From BOG-1112 sp964611335 (GTDB lineage Bacteria; Bdellovibrionota_B; Oligoflexia; Oligoflexales; Bog-1112), in the NCBI GenBank assembly GCA_964611335.1, contig CAZSXR010000004.1, positions 62,001-126,000 on the forward strand: a DNA stretch of 64,000 nt, written 5' to 3'. Below, in pieces: positions 1-8,351 of this stretch. Numbering within the stretch: the first letter of the stretch is position 1; every line of letters starts with the position of its first letter. Made by a program: the position numbers and the translations under genes. Under the pieces are notes generated by a model. It made no database searches. It was not told where the DNA came from and saw only the letters and a list, made by a program, of their open reading frames with translations.

Positions 1-1250
1 AAACCCAAGCGTGAAAGAAAAACCGCAGGATGCAATTCGTGGTAGGGAACTGCAAAAGTATGAACATTACTTTTAGGGCACATCTCAAAAACAATATTAA
101 GATCTATAGCTTTCTTCAACAATGGAGATTCTTGCAAAATCCGTTCTAAAGAATATTTTTTAAACCATGTTTCAGGATAATGACGAAATTCATCAAAAGC
201 TTCCTTCAAAACAGGACTGCTAAATATTAACTGAATACCATGCCCAATACGAACAGGGGTATTTTTGCTATGAGCCAGTTCGATAGCATACTGGATAGAC
301 TCATAACCCTTTAAGGAACCAGAAACGGAAACTTCCCCCGCGTGCACTGTAATGCCTAAACGCATGTATTCCGGAGTATGAGGGGATTCATTATAGTTTT
401 TGATAATGTCGAAAGCTGAAGAAAACAGAGTCACAGGATAATTCCACTCATCTCCTGCAAGGTCTATTCCCACTATGGGATATCCATCTTGCTTGAGAGC
501 AATCGCTTCTTTTGCAAGCTTCATTGCATTTTCAACACTGTTTTTGGAATGACGTTCTATAACAATTATAATTCCCGTTTTAATAAATTTTAAATTATTC
601 GAAGCTTCAGCTTTTCCAAGTTTTAAACCTTCACTCATTCTATCAATGAGACTCTGTATAGATTCACAATGATAAGAAAGGGGACTCACCCGACATTCAG
701 CATACAAAACATTTTCCAAAGCAAGCTGCCTTGAAAAAGCTGAAGCAAGCCCATAAACAAAGGCTTCATTCTTTACCAACTTGTTAATGCGATTCGATGT
801 TGCAAGATAATTGGACAATCCTTGAACTTTCAGTTCGTTGACCTTTTTCTCCAATTCTTCTTCAGGAATCGCAAGAGTTCCATCTTCATTGAGATGGGAC
901 CTCTCAACAAAAATCTGATGTCTTTCAGGAGGATTTGCAAAACGATAGAGTCGCGCAAGATGATCGGGACTTAAAAAATAAGACCGAGCAGCTCGATCTT
1001 TTCTGAGTCTCTCTAAAGATAGAGTTTGAAATTGTCCTGACTCGGGTTCTATCCAATCCAGACTTTCGCTCAAACCCTGATCTATATAGAGTTGCGCAAT
1101 CCTTGCCATCTCAAAAAGATCAGAACTGCCACTAAAATGTTCATGCAGGAGTACTTTCGGAAGATTCCAAATCAACGCATAAGCTTCAGGCGAAATTTTT
1201 TGTCCAGATAAGGGATGGGGGGAATTTGTAAACGAGACTAATGAATTCAT
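1..1250 (-). CDS. Adenosine deaminase-family enzyme (3' end cut by window)
   Basis: Amidohydrolase of the adenosine deaminase family, predicted to deaminate adenosine or a related purine nucleoside in the cytoplasm. 416 codons are visible and the C-terminus lies outside the window. Seen in order: LHEHFSGS near residue 35 (the HxH metal site), GIDLAGDE, HAGE (metal His plus catalytic Glu region), RIGHG and FEMCPKSN, all family hallmarks. The ATG at 1250 is the first start after purF, 55 bases downstream of the purF stop, so it is probably the last gene of the purine operon. It is longer at the N-terminus than typical bacterial Add. Because an MqnA-like gene lies elsewhere in the window, an aminodeoxyfutalosine deaminase role is an alternative. 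Family is secure, exact substrate is not. Confidence 0.8.
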   Translation of the reverse strand, partial: MNSLVSFTNSPHPLSGQKISPEAYALIWNLPKVLLHEHFSGSSDLFEMARIAQLYIDQGLSESLDWIEPESGQFQTLSLERLRKDRAARSYFLSPDHLARLYRFANPPERHQIFVERSHLNEDGTLAIPEEELEKKVNELKVQGLSNYLATSNRINKLVKNEAFVYGLASAFSRQLALENVLYAECRVSPLSYHCESIQSLIDRMSEGLKLGKAEASNNLKFIKTGIIIVIERHSKNSVENAMKLAKEAIALKQDGYPIVGIDLAGDEWNYPVTLFSSAFDIIKNYNESPHTPEYMRLGITVHAGEVSVSGSLKGYESIQYAIELAHSKNTPVRIGHGIQLIFSSPVLKEAFDEFRHYPETWFKKYSLERILQESPLLKKAIDLNIVFEMCPKSNVHTFAVPYHELHPAVFLSRLG

Positions 1251-1305
1251 AGAATGATTTCCTTTGATGACTTATACACCAAAAGAAAATTCAGTAAAGA
1301 GGAAT

Positions 1306-2733
1306 TTAACGACCAGCTATCGCCTTCTCTCTCGCAAAAAGTGAAAATGTATTTTGATCCACTTGAGTCGGATACTTTCCTGAAAAACATGCATCGCAAT
1401 GCGACGAAGGTGAAAAAAGAGAATGAAGATCATCTAACGAAGGATAAATCAAAGCATCCGCGCCAATATACTGTCTTATATCTTCTATAGAACGTGTCGA
1501 AGCAATGATTTCGTTTTTACGCGAAATGTCTATTCCATAAATACAGGGAAATTTCAGAGGAGGAGAACCCGAAACAAAATAAACTTCACGAGCACCTCGC
1601 TCTCTCAATAAAGAAACAATATGTTTCGAAGTTGTTCCCCTCACAATCGAATCATCCACGACTGCTACTTTTCTCCCCTCTACAAGTGATCGCACTGCAT
1701 TCAATTTTTGTTTTACTAAGTTGTCTCGAACTCCTTGGTTCGGTGAAATAAAGCTGCGACCTATATAATGATTTTTGACAATAGCCCTCTGATAGGGCAC
1801 ACCCAACTCATCTGCAATTCCTTGCGCACAAAAATATGAAGAACTGGGAACATCTATAATAATATCGGGCTTCAAATGAGCTTTTCGAAAATGTTTCGCA
1901 AGCGCACGCCCCATGCGCTCACGTTCTGTTGCAACCAATCTTTCAAAAAATTGTGAATCTTCTCTCGCAAAATAAATAAACTCAAATACACAAAAAGCTT
2001 TACGTCTTTTCACTCCATTGTAAAAATGAAGCTTCATATCTTTGTCAACGTAAACAGCCTGTCCGCCTTCTAGAGTATAAATTTTCTGATAGCCTAAATA
2101 ATCTAAACAGGTCGATTCTGATGCAAAAATATACGATGACTCCGCATTCTCATTTATTTTTACACCTAGAATGAGAGGTCTGATATTATTGGGATCATTA
2201 AACGCAAGCATTCCATACCCCGGCATCAATACAACAGCTGCGTAAGCGCCTTCCACCAAGGTCTGCGTTTCTTTCACCGCATTGAAAATGTTTTGCGGAG
2301 TGATTTGTGAAGATTTTTGAGAAGAGAGGGCATTCGAAAATACATTTAATATCAGCTCGACATCGTTTGTCGTTTGCATTTTTATGTTTTTTTCTCGTAA
2401 AAAACCTTCTCTTAATTCTTCAAAATTAGTCACATTTCCGTTGTGGATCATCGCTAAATTGTAAGGTTCTTGCAAAACGATAGGTTGTGCATTTTCAAGA
2501 GAGGTGTCACCTTGAGTCGCATATCGGATATGAGCAAGACCCATATTTCCTTTTTGAAATTGCGCATTTTGAAATATGAAATTTGCAAGACCTCGTCCCT
2601 TTTGAATGTGATACTCATTATCAAAGAGTACTATTCCTGCGTTGTCTTGTCCTCGATGCTGTAATGTGTTCAGACCGTAAAGAAGTTCTTCATGCACATC
2701 ATAGGGTGCATAGATTCCTATGACTCCACACAT
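1306..2733 (-). CDS. purF: Amidophosphoribosyltransferase
   Basis: First committed step of purine synthesis: PRPP plus glutamine gives phosphoribosylamine. 475 aa. The N-terminus MCGVIGIY places the glutaminase nucleophile Cys at position 2, directly after Met, with no propeptide of the Bacillus kind. The PRPP-binding loop VVDDSIVRGTT lies near residue 360. Cysteines at FCVFEF, PCIYGID and CDACFSGKYP match the four ligands of the 4Fe-4S cluster in the Bacillus-type enzyme, so an oxygen-sensitive Fe-S PurF is inferred. It lies 23 bases after purN in the same operon. Confidence 0.96.
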   Translation of the reverse strand: MCGVIGIYAPYDVHEELLYGLNTLQHRGQDNAGIVLFDNEYHIQKGRGLANFIFQNAQFQKGNMGLAHIRYATQGDTSLENAQPIVLQEPYNLAMIHNGNVTNFEELREGFLREKNIKMQTTNDVELILNVFSNALSSQKSSQITPQNIFNAVKETQTLVEGAYAAVVLMPGYGMLAFNDPNNIRPLILGVKINENAESSYIFASESTCLDYLGYQKIYTLEGGQAVYVDKDMKLHFYNGVKRRKAFCVFEFIYFAREDSQFFERLVATERERMGRALAKHFRKAHLKPDIIIDVPSSSYFCAQGIADELGVPYQRAIVKNHYIGRSFISPNQGVRDNLVKQKLNAVRSLVEGRKVAVVDDSIVRGTTSKHIVSLLRERGAREVYFVSGSPPLKFPCIYGIDISRKNEIIASTRSIEDIRQYIGADALIYPSLDDLHSLFSPSSHCDACFSGKYPTQVDQNTFSLFAREKAIAGR

Positions 2734-2756
2734 AGTATACTCCTTAGAAAGTTGAG

Positions 2757-3353
2757 TTAAGCCAATACAGACATTGTTTCGGGAGCACTTAGAATTTTTC
2801 GAAGAACCTTCGGATACAAAACATGTTCCACGGCAAGACCCCTTTTTCGAACCTCTTCTTCAGACTTAGCCCCGACTAAATCCACTTCTGCTTGGTCAAT
2901 GATTTCTCCACTATCTAAGTTCTCATCAACATAGTGGACTGTAATCTTCGTTTTGGAAAGTTTGTTTTCGAAAGCCCATCGGTATCCATTCAATCCGCGA
3001 TGCTCCTTTGTATCTGCGGGATGTATGTTTATGATACGACGAGGAAATTGGCTTACAAATTCCGGAGACAAAATTTTCATAAATCCAGCTAGCACAATGT
3101 AATCAGGCGACCATTGCGCAACCTGTTTTAGAAGTTCTCGTTCGAAATCAGCTAAAGCCTTTCCCTGAGACGAAACTATGCAAGCAGGAAGGTCTTTTGA
3201 AAGGGCATATCTCAGTCCTTTGGCCTCAGCATTATTAGAAATAACTGCACAAACTTTGCACAGATTTCTCAAAACACCACCCTGAGCTTCCTCCACAATG
3301 CGAAGCATGTTGCTACCGTTTCCTGAAATCAGAATGACGATTTTCTTCTTCAA
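2757..3353 (-). CDS. purN: Phosphoribosylglycinamide formyltransferase
   Basis: Transfers formyl from 10-formyl-THF to GAR, third step of purine synthesis. 198 aa from a TTG start at 3353, chosen because GGAGAGG lies 6 bases upstream and the protein then begins directly with the first beta strand, KKKIVILISG. A longer TTG start at 3368 would swallow this site. Motifs: GNGSNM (phosphate binding), INIHP (catalytic His) and DENLDSGEII (catalytic Asp). The loop after INIHP reads ADTKEHRGLNGY instead of the usual SLLPAFKG-like sequence, so it is a divergent PurN. It overlaps the end of purD. Confidence 0.9.
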   Translation of the reverse strand: MKKKIVILISGNGSNMLRIVEEAQGGVLRNLCKVCAVISNNAEAKGLRYALSKDLPACIVSSQGKALADFERELLKQVAQWSPDYIVLAGFMKILSPEFVSQFPRRIINIHPADTKEHRGLNGYRWAFENKLSKTKITVHYVDENLDSGEIIDQAEVDLVGAKSEEEVRKRGLAVEHVLYPKVLRKILSAPETMSVLA

Positions 3354-4584
3354 GACAGTCCTCTCCAATATCTCTTCTATAAAACGATGAAGAAATTTTT
3401 ATGTGACTACAAAATTCATAGGCTTTCATTTGAGCTTCTTTGAGGGATGCTCCCAAAGCACCACAATTCAATATGCGACCACCTGAGGACAAGAGTGTTT
3501 TGTCTTTAACTGCAGTTCCTGCGTGAAAAATCAAAGCTTCTTCAGGAAGTGCTTGCAACCCTTCTATGGAAAGACCTGCTTTATAGCTACTAGGATAGCC
3601 TTCTGAAGCAAGAACAACATTCACACAGGGTTCCTTTCGAATCTTTACTTCGATTCTATCTAGTGATTTTTCCAAGCATGCTGTTATCAGATCCAGAAGA
3701 GGTGTTTGCAACCGCGGAAGCACAGCGGACGTTTCAGGATCACCCAGTCTTACGTTGTATTCCAACAGATATGGACCCTCTTCACAGATCATCAAACCAA
3801 AGTATAAAAATCCCATGTAAGGGATATTTTCTTTTTTCAATCCGTTCAGAGTCGGCTTTATTATCTCTTCTTCGATTCGCTTCTTTAAATTATCACTCAG
3901 TAAGGAATCAGCACTTACAGCGCCCATACCACCCGTATTAGGTCCCTTATCTCCATCATAAATTCTTTTGTAATCTTTTGCAGGAGCAAGCAGACAATAC
4001 TGATCCCCATTTGTAATAACGAATAGAGAAAGCTCTCTACCTTCCAATCTTTTTTCAATTACAAATTCAGTTGAAGAAAATTTAGAATGGAATTCGGAAA
4101 GAGCAAGAGCAGCTTCGCTTTCATTAAGACAGACAGCAACACCTTTACCTGCTGCGAGTCCATCCCACTTAATGACACAATCCCCCTTCCATTCTTTGAT
4201 AACAACCTCTGCTTCAGCTTCGTTTTTAGCGATAAAAAAAGGTGCTGTTTGCACCTGATTTCTTTTCATAAATTCTTTAGACCAGATTTTCGAAGATTCC
4301 AAGCGTGCAGCTTCTCTCGATGGACCAAAAACGCAGTATCCTTTTTGACCAAGTATATTTTGAATACCCAATGCTAGAGATTTTTCCTGCCCTACGATAA
4401 TAAGATCGATTTTCTTTTCTTTGCAAAAATTTTCAATAGAAGCAAAATCATCCACATCAATGGGGACAGATCGCGAACAACCTGCATTTCCTGGAAGAGT
4501 CCATACTTCATCCTGAGTATTTTTTTGCAAAGCCCACGCGATAGCATGTTCTCGCGCGCCAGCACCAATAACTGCTATTCGCAT
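3313..4584 (-). CDS. purD: Phosphoribosylamine-glycine ligase (GAR synthetase)
   Basis: ATP-grasp enzyme joining phosphoribosylamine and glycine. 423 aa, family-typical. The N-terminal motif MRIAVIGAGAREHAIAW is the classic PurD start. Later come GDKGPNTGGMGA and LEYNVRLGDPET, the ATP-grasp metal and ATP-binding segments. The start overlaps the purC/E stop by 10 bases and the 3' end overlaps purN, which indicates translational coupling in the purine operon. PurD product is unstable-amine dependent, so the tight linkage to purF and purN is biologically sensible. Confidence 0.97.
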   Translation of the reverse strand: MRIAVIGAGAREHAIAWALQKNTQDEVWTLPGNAGCSRSVPIDVDDFASIENFCKEKKIDLIIVGQEKSLALGIQNILGQKGYCVFGPSREAARLESSKIWSKEFMKRNQVQTAPFFIAKNEAEAEVVIKEWKGDCVIKWDGLAAGKGVAVCLNESEAALALSEFHSKFSSTEFVIEKRLEGRELSLFVITNGDQYCLLAPAKDYKRIYDGDKGPNTGGMGAVSADSLLSDNLKKRIEEEIIKPTLNGLKKENIPYMGFLYFGLMICEEGPYLLEYNVRLGDPETSAVLPRLQTPLLDLITACLEKSLDRIEVKIRKEPCVNVVLASEGYPSSYKAGLSIEGLQALPEEALIFHAGTAVKDKTLLSSGGRILNCGALGASLKEAQMKAYEFCSHIKISSSFYRRDIGEDCLEEENRHSDFRKR

Positions 4585-5972
4585 AAACCAAGCTCCCTGC
4601 GAAGACGCATATCGTCTTCACGAAGATTCTCTTTCATGGATTGAATATCTTGACTTATTTTCCATCTCAAAGAGGAGATATTCAAGCTACGGATAGCAGA
4701 ACCAACCGCTTGCTCTGGATAGACAACCGTCACTGCAGGAGCTTGCGAAGGCATAAATAAGGAGGAATTTAGATTCAATTGAATATCTGTGCGGTCTTTA
4801 AATGGAGGACAATTGATAACGGGAATATTAACGTTTGCGGAAAGAGCTCCGCCTAATCCATTAGATCTTCCAGCAATAGCAATAATGCAACCAGGTTCAA
4901 TGGAATTATTGTAAATGTTTGCAATATTGGCAATACACTCACCGTTTTTATGTGCTGAAACAACATGAACATCGACCATCACGTTGTAAGAAGAAAGAAG
5001 TTCACGAATTTTTTTTGAAAATTCCCAATCCTCTTTAGATCCCATAACAAGAGCAACATATCCTGGTTTGATTATATTTTCAGAAACAAGGCTATGATAG
5101 ATCTCCGAACTCAATGACAATTTTTCAGGGATAGGAAGAGGCCTATCAAAGAGTTGGTGATAAACACGCTCATATCGTTTCTTTGCCTCTTCAAGAACAG
5201 AGTCCGGCAACACAAGATCTTTACTCTTATTTGTAAGAAGCCACTGACGAATGTATTCTTTGTCTAACCAAGGAGATTCTTGATCGAGAGGATTCGTTTC
5301 AGAGGCAAGACAAAATCTTGCACAGTCAGGAGTATGAATTTCATCGATCAAAACTAATTTCCCATCGATAAGACCAAACTCATACTTCGCGTCGACCATC
5401 ACTAGACCATGTTTTCGACAATAGTCCTGACCAAAAGAAAAAAGTTTCAAAGTAATTTCTGCCATCTCATCATACAATTTTTGCGTGACCCATCCTTCCT
5501 TTACAATATCGGAAGGAGTAATAGGCCTATCCACTTTTTCTTTGGTTGTTGGAGTAAGTATGGGATTTGAAAAGATCTGATTTTTTTTCAACCCTTCTGA
5601 GAGTTTTACTCCTGAAATATCTCGCGTTCCTTTCTCATAAGCTCTCCATAAAGAACCTGTAAGATACTGTCTAGCAATCATCTCCACAGGTATAGGTTTG
5701 GCTTCTCTTACTAGAGAGATATTGGGAGCAAGCGTTCTCACAAAATGATTAGGAACTATAGACCTCGTCCTGTCAAACCACTCCGCAGCAGTTTGTGTGA
5801 GTACTACACCTTTATTTGGAAAAGAACGCGGCAGTATTTCATCAAAACAGGACAAGCGATCCGTTGCAACAAGCATGCGATGCTGAGAGTCTACTCTATA
5901 GCTTTCGCGAACTTTTCCACTATGAAGTTTTTGAATTTGCGGACTTGAAAAATGCGTCAATGGAGTTTGCAT
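4575..5972 (-). CDS. Fused SAICAR synthetase-AIR carboxylase (PAICS-like)
   Basis: Bifunctional protein of 465 aa. Residues about 1-290 are PurC (SAICAR synthetase): KLHSGKVRESY, MLVATDRLSCFDEILP and LVMVDAKYEFG. Residues about 300-465 are PurE (AIR carboxylase): ALVMGSKEDWEF, VVSAHKNGE, then AGRSNGLGGALSANVNIPV and CPPF. The AGRSNGLG signature belongs to class II PurE, which carboxylates AIR directly with CO2, as in animal PAICS, rather than to class I PurE that uses N5-CAIR. This agrees with the absence of purK from the operon. Domain order is the same as in the animal enzyme. It lies between purH and purD. Function of both domains is confident; the class assignment rests on the motif. Confidence 0.93.
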   Translation of the reverse strand: MQTPLTHFSSPQIQKLHSGKVRESYRVDSQHRMLVATDRLSCFDEILPRSFPNKGVVLTQTAAEWFDRTRSIVPNHFVRTLAPNISLVREAKPIPVEMIARQYLTGSLWRAYEKGTRDISGVKLSEGLKKNQIFSNPILTPTTKEKVDRPITPSDIVKEGWVTQKLYDEMAEITLKLFSFGQDYCRKHGLVMVDAKYEFGLIDGKLVLIDEIHTPDCARFCLASETNPLDQESPWLDKEYIRQWLLTNKSKDLVLPDSVLEEAKKRYERVYHQLFDRPLPIPEKLSLSSEIYHSLVSENIIKPGYVALVMGSKEDWEFSKKIRELLSSYNVMVDVHVVSAHKNGECIANIANIYNNSIEPGCIIAIAGRSNGLGGALSANVNIPVINCPPFKDRTDIQLNLNSSLFMPSQAPAVTVVYPEQAVGSAIRSLNISSLRWKISQDIQSMKENLREDDMRLRRELGLCE

Positions 5973-5986
5973 ATTGAATTCCTCTT

Positions 5987-7585
5987 CTAATGTTTAAAAT
6001 GTCGTATTCCTGTAAACATCATCGCAACACCTAAACGGTTAGCAGTCTCAATGACATCTTTGTCACGTATTGACCCCCCTGGCTGCACAATTTGACGAAT
6101 TCCGAAACGATGACAAAGTTCCACATTGTCTGCAAAAGGAAAGAAAGCTTCGGATAACAACAGAGTTTGACCTAAACTATGCTGCACGTAGGCTTCCCGC
6201 TCTTTGGTGTGTCCTACAAATTCTTCTCTCAAATTTTCCGTAGCTTTTTCGATAGCGAGTCTTACAGAGGTCACACGGTTAGGTTGTCCACAGCCCATCC
6301 CCAAAACTTGAAAAGTTCCATCCTGCAATGTTCGTACGATTGCAATTGCATTCGAACGCATGGGCCGTATGGCATGCAAACCAAAAAGAATAAGCTCTTT
6401 TGATAAATTCTCTGGAATTATATTTGTTACCCAGTTCAATGCTTCATAAGCTTTCACATCACGATCTTGAACAAGGACTCCTCCTTCCACAAATCGTATT
6501 TCTCTTTTGGAAACTTTAAAAGTTTTATCATAAGAGATCACACGCAAGTTTTTCTGTGAACTTAAGTAAGCTTTAGCATCCTCTGAAAATTGGGGAGCAA
6601 TGATGATTTCAACAAATTTTTTATTCAAAGAATTTAAGTTCAAATATTCTAAAGTCTCTAAACCAACTTCTTGATTAAATATAACAATGGAACCAAAGGC
6701 TGAAGTTGTGTCCCCTTCCCATGCCTTTTTAAAAACTTGAAGTTGATCTTTTCCCTCTGCAATCCCACAGGGCGTATTATGTTTGATCACACAGCAAGCT
6801 TGATTTTTAAAATCACGGATAGAATCAAAAGCCGCTTGAATATCAAGAATATTATTGTAAGAGAGTTCCTTTCCTTGATGAACTTTTATCCCATAAAAAC
6901 TAGATGGACTTTCCTGAAAAAACTGCGCATTCTGATGAGCGTTCTCACCATAACGAAGATCCATTTTATGCGTATAACTTAAACGCAAAGAATCTTGCTC
7001 CTGCCATCGATCAATTGTGCTAGCAATAGCCGCATCGTAATTTGCAACCTGTTGAAAGGCTTTTGCCATAAGATTGCGTCTGCACTGATAGGAAATAGAT
7101 CCTTTGTTTTCCTCTAATTCTGCGGCTAGATCTTGATAGTCTGCAGGACTGGTGAGAACACTCACATAGCGAAAATTTTTTGCTGCCGCTCGAACCATTG
7201 TAGGCCCACCAATATCAATCCACTCGATGAAGGAATCACCTTGCGTATTAAAATCCGCTTTTTCTGAAAAAGGATAAAAATTACACACAACAAGATCTAT
7301 GGGTTGAACACCAAGTTTTTCAGCTTCTAAACGGTCTCGTTCACGATCAAAAAGCAGTGATGCCGCAATTCCAAAGCTTAAGGTTTTAACACGTCCTCCA
7401 AAAGCTTCTGCTTGTTGTGTCAGTTCTGAAATATCCCTCACTGGAAAATTAGCCTCTTCAATAAGCTTCTTTGTCCCACCTGTAGAAATGAGTTCGCAAC
7501 CAAACTCATGTAAAACTTCGACAAGAGGGAGAAGGTTTGTCTTATCATAACAGCTTATAAGGGCTCTTTTCACAGTAATATTCAT
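5987..7585 (-). CDS. purH: Bifunctional AICAR transformylase / IMP cyclohydrolase
   Basis: Last two steps to IMP. 532 aa from the ATG at 7585, chosen because GGAG lies 6 bases upstream, right at the purQ stop; a longer upstream start would only add an unrelated tail. The N-terminal cyclohydrolase half shows ALISCYDKT, ELISTGGT and VCNFYPF. The transformylase half shows DLRYGENAHQNA, IKHNTPCGIAEG (the Lys-His catalytic motif) and QPGGSIRDKDVI near the C-terminus. Length is usual for the family. It follows purQ with a one-base gap and precedes purC/E by 14 bases. Confidence 0.97.
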   Translation of the reverse strand: MNITVKRALISCYDKTNLLPLVEVLHEFGCELISTGGTKKLIEEANFPVRDISELTQQAEAFGGRVKTLSFGIAASLLFDRERDRLEAEKLGVQPIDLVVCNFYPFSEKADFNTQGDSFIEWIDIGGPTMVRAAAKNFRYVSVLTSPADYQDLAAELEENKGSISYQCRRNLMAKAFQQVANYDAAIASTIDRWQEQDSLRLSYTHKMDLRYGENAHQNAQFFQESPSSFYGIKVHQGKELSYNNILDIQAAFDSIRDFKNQACCVIKHNTPCGIAEGKDQLQVFKKAWEGDTTSAFGSIVIFNQEVGLETLEYLNLNSLNKKFVEIIIAPQFSEDAKAYLSSQKNLRVISYDKTFKVSKREIRFVEGGVLVQDRDVKAYEALNWVTNIIPENLSKELILFGLHAIRPMRSNAIAIVRTLQDGTFQVLGMGCGQPNRVTSVRLAIEKATENLREEFVGHTKEREAYVQHSLGQTLLLSEAFFPFADNVELCHRFGIRQIVQPGGSIRDKDVIETANRLGVAMMFTGIRHFKH

Positions 7586-7586
7586 T

Positions 7587-8351
7587 TCAAACTCCGACAT
7601 GTTGAACAAGATTTTCAAAAAACCTTAAACCCTCACCTTTTTCATCTTTTGGAATTTTTCCACACCACTGAGGGTTATTGTAAAAAGAAAGATAAGCTTC
7701 TGGATGCGGCATCATCCCTAATATGCTTCCACCTGCGTTCGTCAAAGCTGCACAACGATCAAGGGAACCATTCGGATCTTTTCCTTTGTATCGCATAACA
7801 ATTAAATTTTGATCTCGAATGTTTTTCGCAATGCTTTCGTCACGAACCACAAGACGTCCTTCTCCATGACGTATAGGCATATACAAATCTTTGGAAGGCC
7901 ATAATTTCGAGAGTGGATTTGCAGCGTTGAACTCACACTCGACCCATTCATCTTGAAAATTTCCACTCTTATTTTGAATCAAAGAAACAGAAGCTTCCTC
8001 ACTTCCCCCAGGAAGCAACCCCAAACTCACAAGAATTTGAAATCCATTACAAATTCCAAAAATGAATCCCCCATTTCTGGAAAAATCTAGAAATTCTTCT
8101 CTGAAACTTTTACCTGCCTTTGTCTTTTTAAATCGAATACGATTCGCAAGAACTCTTCCTGCACCAAGATGATCTCCGAAAGAAAATCCTCCAGGGAAAT
8201 GCACTATATTGAAATCCTGTATACGATATCTCTCATTCAAAAGATCATTGATAAAAACCAATTCTGTCTCAGCACCTGCGAGTTTGTAAGCGGCTTGTGT
8301 CTCTTCTTCACAATTGATTCCAAGACCACATAGAATCATTACGCGTACCAT
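7587..8351 (-). CDS. purQ: FGAM synthase, glutaminase subunit
   Basis: Supplies ammonia from glutamine to PurL in FGAM synthesis. 254 aa. Class I glutamine amidotransferase: GICNGFQILVSLG holds the nucleophile Cys and MMPHPEAY holds the His/Glu of the triad; FPGGFSFGDHLGAGRV is typical of PurQ. The start at 8351 follows GGGAGGG closely and gives the expected N-terminal strand MVRVMILCGLG. It overlaps the purL stop by 13 bases. At about 250 aa it resembles the glutaminase domain of large fused PurL proteins more than the short 220-aa PurQ of Bacillus. Confidence 0.95.
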   Translation of the reverse strand: MVRVMILCGLGINCEEETQAAYKLAGAETELVFINDLLNERYRIQDFNIVHFPGGFSFGDHLGAGRVLANRIRFKKTKAGKSFREEFLDFSRNGGFIFGICNGFQILVSLGLLPGGSEEASVSLIQNKSGNFQDEWVECEFNAANPLSKLWPSKDLYMPIRHGEGRLVVRDESIAKNIRDQNLIVMRYKGKDPNGSLDRCAALTNAGGSILGMMPHPEAYLSFYNNPQWCGKIPKDEKGEGLRFFENLVQHVGV

